Shown: positions 56,437 through 64,000 of the stretch, piece by piece
How the letters are laid out: each line of letters starts with the position of its first letter
How positions within the stretch are numbered: position 1 is the first letter of the stretch
The notes under the pieces: model-generated
Database searches by the model: none
What the model was told of the DNA's origin: nothing
Seen by the model: the letters and a program-made list of their open reading frames with translations, nothing else
Translations under genes and position numbers: made by a program
NCBI GenBank assembly: GCA_016584495.1
Contig: WAID01000007.1
Location: 978,001-1,042,000, forward strand
From: Celoporthe dispersa
Lineage: Eukaryota; Ascomycota; Sordariomycetes; Diaporthales; Cryphonectriaceae
Length of the DNA: 64,000 bases
Direction: 5' to 3'

Positions 56437-59175
56437 CTACGGATCCTCTGTAGCTACTGCTGACGAGCCAAACACCCTGTAGAGCACCACCATCGCAAGC
56501 CTGGTCCCTCCAGCCCCGCTCCAGAGAGAAGCGCAGGGAACAACGGCCAGACCCTCCTCCCCGATAGCCCTGCTTATCTCATCCGCCGCAAATATCCCCG
56601 TGTCTAGATACACCAGGTACGGCCGCTGACTCTGCTGTGGTGATGGTGCTGCTGATGATGATCCTTCCTCGCTCGCCAGCCGGGCCAGGGCGTCGCTGAA
56701 CATCTTGTCTGCCCCACGGGTGACCCTGTCGAGCGTCACGTCGTCGTCGTCAGCACGGGCCTCGACCGCGATGACGCTGTGCAGGCACCCGGCCGTGGCC
56801 TCGGAGGGGGCGAGGGCGCAGTGCTCGGCCTGGTACGCTACCGCTGCTCCCGCAGAGGGAGGAGCCCGCCTCTCGCGCCACACGTGGATCCCGCCCGCCT
56901 CGAGGCCGGCGAGGCCGGCGTGGGCGTGCCACTCTGCCTCCGCCGACCGCGGCAGCTCGTCGACCTCCGCGGCGAAGCAGAACGGTACCGCTGGTCGGTT
57001 GCTGCTGCTGCTGCTGTTTTCGCCGCCGCCGTCGCCTGCCTCCTCACCTGCCAGCAGTGTGTAGTCTGGCAGGCTGGGCCTGGTGGTGCGGGGGGAGGAC
57101 GTCTCGCCTGTGTAGGACATGTAGCGGGGGTCGAACTTGCGGTCCCACAGGTCTAGGCCGTCTTCGTTGTCGTCGTCGTCGTCATCAGCAGAGGATGGGG
57201 GCTTGTGTGCTTCTCTCCAGGCGCGGTAGGCCATCTGGGCCTTTTCTCGAGTGGACAGGGCGGTTGCACTTGAGGCTGTGGTGGTGGTGGTGGTATTATC
57301 TGGGCGGGGGAGATAGACGACCGCGCTGGTCCACCACTGGACGCGCAGCTCGGTTCCTATGCGCCAGAGGTGCTGGAGGGACAGGGCGAGCTGGACGTCC
57401 ATGGCTGAGGCTGGCAGGTCCATGCTTGCTGGGATGAGGGGGATCTGGCCTGCTATGTGCACTGCCCTCGCTGCTGCTGCTGTAGTAGTAGTAGTTGTTG
57501 TTGTTGTTGCTGCCCCTCCTGCTGCGGGGATGGGGAATGTGATGGCCTGGCTGTAGGGGCCAATGTTGGCGGGGGCCCAGTAGGACCTGCTCTGGACGTG
57601 GAGGCCCTGCCTGTCGAGGGCTGTGTGGTGAGAGGAGGAGGAGGAGGAGGAGGAGGAGGAGGAGGAGGAGGGAGAGGCGGCAGGGAGGGCGAGGTAGATG
57701 GCCATGTTGCCGGCGCCAGAGGGGAGGAGATCTCCGCAGGAGATGGTCACCCGAGAAGGAGGGTTGGGCTCTGTGAAGAGGGAGCCGTAGATGGGGTTGA
57801 TGGTGGGGAAGTCGGCCATGGAGCGGAGGATGATGACGGTGCTGATGATGGAGGCCGGTGTGAGGTTGTGTCTGGCCAGGCGTGCGCGGATCTCGTCGAC
57901 GAGGAGGCGGGTCTCTTGCTGGATGGTGAGGCTGCCGGCGGCTGTGGCCTGGGGGCATGTGACGGCCCAGGTCTGCATCTGGGACGACGGTGCGGGCTGG
58001 CCGAGGCGGTGGAGAGAAGGGAGATCAACATTGCCGCGGGCCAGAGGGACGAGCCCGTCGTCCTCTTGCCGCTGCTGTCTGTCGCCGTCATGGCCGGTGA
58101 CAGCAGAGCGCAGCACGTCAACCACGCCCCGGAACCTCTGGTCAAACAGCTCGGGCCTCCTCACCACAGCACCACCACCAGCAGCACCACCGCCATCGGT
58201 ATCATCGTCGCCCTCCGGCATCTTCTCCACCAGCCTCGCCCGCCTCACATTCAGCCAGGCCATGCCACCTCCCTCCCTCACCACCGACCGGTCCCCCTCC
58301 TCCACGGCAACCTTCCTCCTGAACAACCTCCTCGGCCCGTCCACGACGAGCGTCTCAAACTCACCGCCCTCGCCCAGGACGGCCCCCGTGTCCAGGGCCG
58401 CGGACCCGAACCTCGCCATGGCCCTCTTGAGCCTCGTGATGCCCCTGGCGCCCGCGGCGTCCTCCCAGAGGACGCCCTCGTCCAGGCCGCCCGAGGCGAC
58501 CTTGATGATGCGCGCCTCGAGGCCGGCGGCTGCCATGTCCAGCAGCAGCTGGGCCTCGTCGGCGGCGGCGCCACCGCGCACCCCGGCAGCAGGCGGTGGC
58601 GGTGGCGGCAGGACGGGGTACTTCCAGAGGTAGGCCAGCGGGACGAGGCCCAGGCGCAGGGCGACGGACTCGACGCGGGTGCGCTGGTAGGTGCTCAGGA
58701 TGGCGCCGGCGCTGAGGGCGTTGGCCTCGGGGTGGGAGGCGAGGACGGCCTGGAGGAGGGGCACCAGGGATTCCGTCTCGTCCTGCTCGCCTGGTGCAGC
58801 GCCTGGCGGGGTGGCCCTGGCGGTGGAGTACTCCCTCCCGCTCTGCACGGCGCCGCCCAGGATGGGGTGCCGGTACAGGGGGAGGCCCGTGGCGTCGGCA
58901 TACAGCGGGATGACCTGGTGCCCGACGGTCTGGTACATGAACGAGTTGAGGTCTGTCTCTTGTTCTTCTGCCTCGCCGCCGTCGTCACCACCCGGTGTCG
59001 TGTGACCTTGTTCAGGCGGCGGCGGAGGAGGAGGAGGGTGAAGGTTGGCCAGTGCGACGAGGCGGTGTCCGTTCTCCAGACAGTGCAGGGCGGAGAAGAA
59101 GCTGTCTTTGCCACCAGAGACCAGGGCGATGACGTTGAGACCGCCGCCCGAGGCGGGTGCAGACGAGAACGACAT
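56437..59175 (-). CDS. DPH6: Diphthine--ammonia ligase with two RidA-like domains
   Basis: DPH6 carries out the last step of diphthamide synthesis on elongation factor 2, an ATP-dependent amidation in the cytosol. The intact single exon gives 912 residues from an ATG at 59175. Residues 13-25 hold the N-type ATP pyrophosphatase P-loop (LNVIALVSGGKDS). The ATP-PPase domain continues with LNSFMYQTVGHQ, GAILSTYQRTRVE, LAYLWKYP and the conserved GEGGEFETLVVDGP. From about residue 450 two YjgF/RidA-like modules follow: one with MADFPTINPIYGSLF and ANIGPYSQAI, the other near the C-terminus with LVYLDTGIFA and CASLW. This fusion is usual for fungal and plant DPH6. Low-complexity inserts (Pro, Ser, Thr, Asp and Gln tracts) lengthen it beyond yeast DPH6. 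The Ser tract is encoded by a GGA repeat at about 57635-57672. It converges with the bZIP gene. Confidence 0.93.
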   Translation of the reverse strand: MSFSSAPASGGGLNVIALVSGGKDSFFSALHCLENGHRLVALANLHPPPPPPPPEQGHTTPGGDDGGEAEEQETDLNSFMYQTVGHQVIPLYADATGLPLYRHPILGGAVQSGREYSTARATPPGAAPGEQDETESLVPLLQAVLASHPEANALSAGAILSTYQRTRVESVALRLGLVPLAYLWKYPVLPPPPPPAAGVRGGAAADEAQLLLDMAAAGLEARIIKVASGGLDEGVLWEDAAGARGITRLKRAMARFGSAALDTGAVLGEGGEFETLVVDGPRRLFRRKVAVEEGDRSVVREGGGMAWLNVRRARLVEKMPEGDDDTDGGGAAGGGAVVRRPELFDQRFRGVVDVLRSAVTGHDGDRQQRQEDDGLVPLARGNVDLPSLHRLGQPAPSSQMQTWAVTCPQATAAGSLTIQQETRLLVDEIRARLARHNLTPASIISTVIILRSMADFPTINPIYGSLFTEPNPPSRVTISCGDLLPSGAGNMAIYLALPAASPSSSSSSSSSSSSSHHTALDRQGLHVQSRSYWAPANIGPYSQAITFPIPAAGGAATTTTTTTTTAAAARAVHIAGQIPLIPASMDLPASAMDVQLALSLQHLWRIGTELRVQWWTSAVVYLPRPDNTTTTTTASSATALSTREKAQMAYRAWREAHKPPSSADDDDDDNEDGLDLWDRKFDPRYMSYTGETSSPRTTRPSLPDYTLLAGEEAGDGGGENSSSSSNRPAVPFCFAAEVDELPRSAEAEWHAHAGLAGLEAGGIHVWRERRAPPSAGAAVAYQAEHCALAPSEATAGCLHSVIAVEARADDDDVTLDRVTRGADKMFSDALARLASEEGSSSAAPSPQQSQRPYLVYLDTGIFAADEISRAIGEEGLAVVPCASLWSGAGGTRLAMVVLYRVFGSSAVATEDP
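57635..57672. repeat. GGA/TCC triplet repeat in DPH6
   Basis: About 12 units encoding a Ser tract between the two RidA-like modules; the frame is preserved. Confidence 0.85.
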
Positions 59176-61020
59176 GGTGTAGGCGATTATTTTTTTCTCC
59201 TTCTTTCCTTCTCAAAGAGGCGGTGTGAGGGAGGGAGAGAGTGTGTGTGTATGTGTGTGTGTATGTTCCTCTAGCCAGCTGATGACGGACCCGGTGAGCG
59301 TGATGGTGGTCGAGAGGGTGTGCAGCACCACGCCGGGCTGATCTCTCTCTACCTTGCTCTGGTCGGCGAACTCTCGAAGGGGGAGGGGGGGAGAAGATAC
59401 GATCAGGTCTGCTGCTGCTGCTGGAGACTAATCCACCGAGATCATCCACGCCAAGGACCACCATGTGCAGGAGGTCGGACGTGTGATCTGGAGCGCGCCC
59501 CCTTCTTCAGCTCTCTTCCCGCCTGACCGGTGTTCCGTTGCAGGTGGGACGGCCCAGGCGCCAGAGCCGTGTGGCGTCTCGTGAAGAAAAAAAATGAGAG
59601 GACGAGGAGCCAAAACGAAGAGACACCCTCCCAGAGATTAAGGTTTTCCGGGTTTCCGTCGTGACACCGCCTGAGAAAGACGAAAAAATAAAAGCTCAGC
59701 TGTGTCGCAGCTCAGGTCCCGAGCTGGCGGGTCTAGACTATCACCTCCAGGCCATCGAGTACATGTGCAGTGCTGGAGGGCGAGCAGAGGAGGAAGAAGC
59801 AGAAGGGAAGGAGAGCAAGGTGAGACAGACAGGCGACGAAAAGAGAGAAGGTATCGACGCGGGCTGGGCTGAGGCTCGGGCTGAGGCTCGGACTGAGGTG
59901 GTGACGAAAAAGGAAGCGATGGTGAGTGGTCTGCGTGGTGTTTTTTTGATTCTTCTGCCTTTCTGGTCGGCGATGTGGCGATCGGGATTGGGTGTGACCT
60001 GGGCCACTGGATACACGTCATGCACGCAATGGTTGAGAGGACATTTATCTGGCTTTGCTCTGAGGATTTGGTGATGTCTGCTTGAGGCTGTATCGGGTGC
60101 TAAATTTTCTGCCAATGAGAGCTTTTTAAACCCCCCCCCACCTTCTCTCTCCCAATTAGGGAAAAAAAGAAGGAAATAATTTGCAACCAAAACCCCTAGA
60201 TCCCATAGTAAAAATGAAAGAAAAAAATAAAAATAAAGAGAGAGAGAGAGAGAGATAGAGTGAGAAAAGAATGAAAGAGAAAAAAAAGAATGAAAGAAAA
60301 AAAGAGGCCACTCGGGAGAGACCATTGACAGCCAGCCACAACACGAGACCCTTCAACACTCACTCAATCACGTAGTAAGCAGAACCAAGCCACCAGATAT
60401 GCACGTCTTCCCGACCTGCATCTCATAGTCTCGTCCAAGTCCCTCGATAGTCTAGATAGATGATCTGTCCCAAAGAAGAAAAGAAGGCAAAAAAAAAAAA
60501 GAGAGAAACAGGAAAAGGTTTGGAAGAATGAGAACGAGAAAGAAAGCGCAACCACAAAGAGGAAAAAAAAAAAGAAAGAAAGAAAGGGAAAGAGAAGAAA
60601 AGGCGAATAATCCCGACCCACTGCCCAACCATCATCACATGTGGTTATTCTCCCGCCGGAGCCATGAACTGGTCCCGAGTGCCAACCCACCCATCTATCC
60701 ATCGTCTATCAACCCCTCTCTCTCTTCTTCTTCTCCTCCTCCCTCCAGGGCCTCTGGCCCGACCTGGGAAGCTGGGCTCGACCGGGCACAGCTTAGGAGG
60801 AGGGGCGGGACCTAAGATCTCACGCCGCCATGGTTGACAGATAGACAGGCAGACAGACAGGCCAGAACCAAGCCCGTCATCACGAGGGGGATGATCCCAT
60901 GTACCTCAGCCGAAAAGATACATCGCTGCCTCGGGTGGCCCTAACGGCTCGGTGCTTGTGCTAGTTCCAACCCCCAAGAAGAAAAGAGAGAGATAGAAAC
61001 AGGGAGTACAGGCGCATGTG

Positions 61021-61023
61021 TGG

Positions 61024-61051
<28 letters not shown>
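61021..61051. repeat. (GT)n microsatellite
   Basis: About 15 GT units ending in a GCGCGC step. Confidence 0.9.
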
Positions 61052-61058
<7 letters not shown>

Positions 61059-63313
61059 CCTCGCCGCCATGTCTCACCTATCCAGCCCTATGAACATCCA
61101 GAAAAGGACTCCTCGGCACGTTTTTTTTTCTTTCTTTTTTCTTTCAATTCCCTCTCTCACGTTTCTATTTGGCCCCTTATACGACCAGAGACAATTTTGA
61201 TTGGCGCCGTAGTACTGGTTGATCCCCAACACACCGGCGGCCCGGCGCCGCTTCCCAGGGACACACACACAAAAAAAAAAGAGAGAGACTGGCCAGTGAT
61301 CATTCACGATTCCAAATCTGACCATCTGTCTGCCAATCTCTTCTTCAGCCAGCCAGAAACGAGAGACAGCACAAGTCTACGGGTTGTCATCCAGCCGGCT
61401 CAACCAACCAAAGGGACAAGCAGAGAGCTGAGACGGGAAAGAGGCAAATAGCAGCACAGACAAACAAGGTGTGGTAGGACGAACATAAAAAAGAAAGAAG
61501 GGGGGAAAGAAAAAAAACACAAATGGATGACGCACATGGCCCGAATCTGGTAAACTCTTTTTGGGTCCTTTTTCAGCCAGTCACAGCCCACCCACCCCCG
61601 CCAGCCTGCGGTGCTGCTATGTGTCGGCTCGGAGGGCACACGTAATCTCTCCCCCCCTCCATCTGCTGTAGCACGGAGTATAACATATTGTACGTAGTAC
61701 GTGCTGCAGGATGGACACTGCAGGTAGACTCTTGTACAGTCTCAGCTCGCACGGCACGGAGACGGCGTACCCACCCTCCTCCTCGTATGTGGGTGTCTCT
61801 CTGCTGCGCGGTTTTTTTGCTTTCTTCTGTCTTCTTCTTAAACCTGAACGGATGTGTTACTATGTTTGTAACTTGGTACCATAGCAGTGAGATCATACTC
61901 GGGGCTACTGCAAGTCGTGCGCGTTCATGTCACCAGGCTAGGGCACATAATCACAGTAGCTCTGCCGTGCTTATGCAGGAACAGGAACGGAGCAAAACGC
62001 AAAAGAGAGGGGCCGGGTGCACCAACAACCAAAGAGGGGTTGGGAATGGGTGGGTGGGTGGAAAGTCTGGTCGGCTCGGTGGTTCCTCACTTCTTTCGGT
62101 GGCGCCAGCCCATATATACCGAACCGGATATTGGCTGACTCTGGGACCTCTGTGCTTACGGCCAGAAACGGGGTCTGACTTGCCTTGCTAGCTTTGGGAG
62201 AACCGTGGGTGGGGAGAGAGAGAGAAAGAAAAAAAAAGAAGAAAGAAAAAAAAGAGGAAGAAGAAAGGTTGACTGGCTACCAGCCATGCTTATGCTGCCT
62301 GCACGTAGGAGGAGGAGTAGGAAGAGGAGGGGCAGTGCGGCGTACGTCAGTCACATCGATTCCATCCAAGGTGCGATTCTGGAGTAGGAGTAAGCCTATC
62401 TGGGTGGGATAATATGGTGTCGTGCGTCTTCATGTAAGCTAGTAAGCTGCATGCCATTCTTTTCAGAGAAAAGAAAAAAAAAGAAGAAAAAAAAAACCTG
62501 CCTGCTGCTGCACGTCTGATCCCTCAACCCGAGAATCACGCCTTTTTTTCCCCCTCTTTCTTTCTTTTGCAAGATGGCTGGCTGACCTACAGGCTGATCC
62601 GCAGCTAGAGGTCCCCCTCCTCCCCTTCTCTGCTCTTCCATACTCTGCGGCACAGGCCCAACCTGTGGTGCGGTTGGTTTGTGCAGGAAGGGAGGGTTGC
62701 ACAGAGAAGAGGGACTAGGTGATCCCGAGGAGAAAGGTATTCATATATCATCGTCTCACGAGAGAAGAGAAAACAGCTTGATGATTTGTCGAGAAGGTGG
62801 AGGGCCGGCTTCTTGTCACATATCATGTCATCGTGGGATATTTCGAGAGTTGGCGGTTGATTCTCATCCCACACGATACAACCCTCTGTCGCTTTTTACT
62901 TGTTGGAAGATTTTGAAGAGGGGGGGAGAGAAAAAAAAAGGAAAAAGTTTAAAAAGGACATATTCTTCTGCACGTCAGGCTCAACGGTCCCAAAGTCCCA
63001 ACACACGCCTAAAGAACAGCCCAGTAAGATAGCCCCCATCATAGACACCGCCCACCCCACCCCACCATTCCTCCCCCACTATCAAAATCCTCCCCCTGGA
63101 ATCCGCGGCCGGATCGAGGGCACGACAGAAAAATCCTACCGTGGAGATCGATCACCCTCTTCTCTCTCTTTTTTTTTCACTCCCACCCGGAGGCGATGGC
63201 GGCGGCGGCGGCGGCGACAGCGGTGGGCGATAAGCCTGAGACATAGGATCTAGATCTTACCTGGGCGATGACACTTGCGATGGTCCGAAGGAGAAGGGGT
63301 CCACGTGGACACC

Positions 63314-63320
<7 letters not shown>

Positions 63321-63349
<29 letters not shown>
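63321..63349. repeat. (CA)n microsatellite
   Basis: About 14 CA units in non-coding DNA. Confidence 0.9.
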
Positions 63350-63350
<1 letters not shown>

Positions 63351-64000
63351 ACATTTTGCGTGCCATCGTGAGATGTAAGAGGGAAAAAGGTGTGGTGGGG
63401 GTAAGAGGGAGGAGGGAGGGAGTGGGGCGTGTAGTGGTGGTGCATCGCATTTCTCTTTTCTCTCCCAACTTGTAGCAATACAGGAAGGTAGGTAAGGTAA
63501 GAGGGAGAGAGAAGAGAGGAGGGGGAAAGGATTCGGGACGAAGGATGTCTCGAGCCTGCATACACAGACAAATCCGGGCCGGCTGAGATCAACGCCTGGG
63601 TAGACAGGCAGGTGACATACCCTCTGTCCTTTCTGCCGCGAGTCTTGCATTTTTCGTATCGCATTGTGCTGCTAGGTTTGGTGTACCGTTGGTGGCAACA
63701 GTCTTAGCGAGGAAGAAAGAAAGAGAAAGAAAGAAAAAAAAAAAATCAAAACCCACGTGTCATGGCCGACGTTTCAGGGCCGGCGCCGTCATCATTGTCG
63801 GCGTCGGGCACCGGCGTTGAGGCCTTTTGGAGCCCCGTTGATTGTGTGTGTTTGTGTGTGGAGGAAACCTAGGTCGAAAGATAGTGGACTGTAATTTGAT
63901 TTACTATTGCTCTTACGAGTAGTTGTGAACAAGCACCGGTCAAAACACCATTTTGTTGTCACGATGAGGGCAGGGAGGCACCAATGCAAGATAAAAAACG

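Larger units (their letters stand above)
59176..64000. other. Gene-poor right end
   Basis: About 4.8 kb with no gene I can support. Near 59661-59930 a plus-strand frame (Lys/Glu-rich, ending at a GATGGTGAGT donor-like site) looks mildly protein-like but has no ATG and no partner exon. The rest holds A/G-rich tracts (60210-60310, 60480-60600, 62215-62270), GT near 61021-61051, CA near 63321-63349 and many homopolymers. Confidence 0.5.

Noticed and set aside
57457..59274. A 605-codon frame antisense to DPH6
   Set aside because: Shadow of DPH6; Gly-rich low complexity, no domain.
59661..60074. A 137-codon plus-strand frame
   Set aside because: It begins with GTG, not ATG, and contains an imperfect repeat. 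It is kept only as a lead because part of it is Lys/Glu-rich and ends at a donor-like site.

Overview
The window is nuclear DNA of a filamentous ascomycete (Pezizomycotina), most likely a Sordariomycete. The evidence is short spliceosomal introns of about 80-130 nt with GT..AG ends, coding exons strongly biased to G/C in third positions, long gene-free spacers full of microsatellites and homopurine/homopyrimidine tracts, and fungal-specific protein families. There is no operon structure, CRISPR array, rRNA or integrated virus that I can see. The class-level assignment is inference.

Layout from left to right: 1-5.7 kb has no supportable gene. At 5.8-6.2 kb is a small GPI-anchored Ser/Thr-rich wall protein. 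At 7.4-9.6 kb is a disrupted minus-strand gene of unknown family. At 10.3-16.6 kb an SH3BGR/thioredoxin-fold protein and the peroxisomal AAA ATPase PEX6 converge. PEX6 is divergent from a lipid-ester lipase at 18.4-20.9 kb. A 4 kb spacer follows, then glycan genes: a secreted GH16 glucanase, a membrane-anchored GH125 alpha-mannosidase and a GT34 (MNN10-type) mannosyltransferase, at 25-33 kb. A 58-residue Cys-rich protein lies alone at 37.6-37.9 kb. A large fungal single-pass membrane protein (40.8-43.9 kb) converges on a membrane-anchored type-B carboxylesterase (44.3-46.1 kb). A doubtful small membrane protein sits at 46.7-47.1 kb. At 49.0-53.1 kb a MICOS subunit (MIC26/MIC27) and the mitochondrial intermediate peptidase OCT1 are head to head. 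An atypical bZIP factor (54.4-56.1 kb) converges on DPH6, diphthine-ammonia ligase (56.4-59.2 kb). The last 4.8 kb holds no supportable gene.

Functional themes are secretory-pathway glycan and wall biology (GPI protein, GH16, GH125, GT34), organelle upkeep (PEX6, MIC26/27, OCT1), lipid ester hydrolysis and diphthamide synthesis. No secondary-metabolite cluster or clear novel system is present.

A dominant technical feature is that six recognisable, conserved genes (PEX6, lipase, GH125, the large membrane protein, the esterase and the bZIP gene) each carry one or more single-base indels. Nearly all are in short G or C runs, and the conserved reading frame resumes immediately afterwards. This looks far more like consensus sequencing error than six pseudogenes. 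It also means that coding regions in the apparently empty spacers could be hidden the same way.
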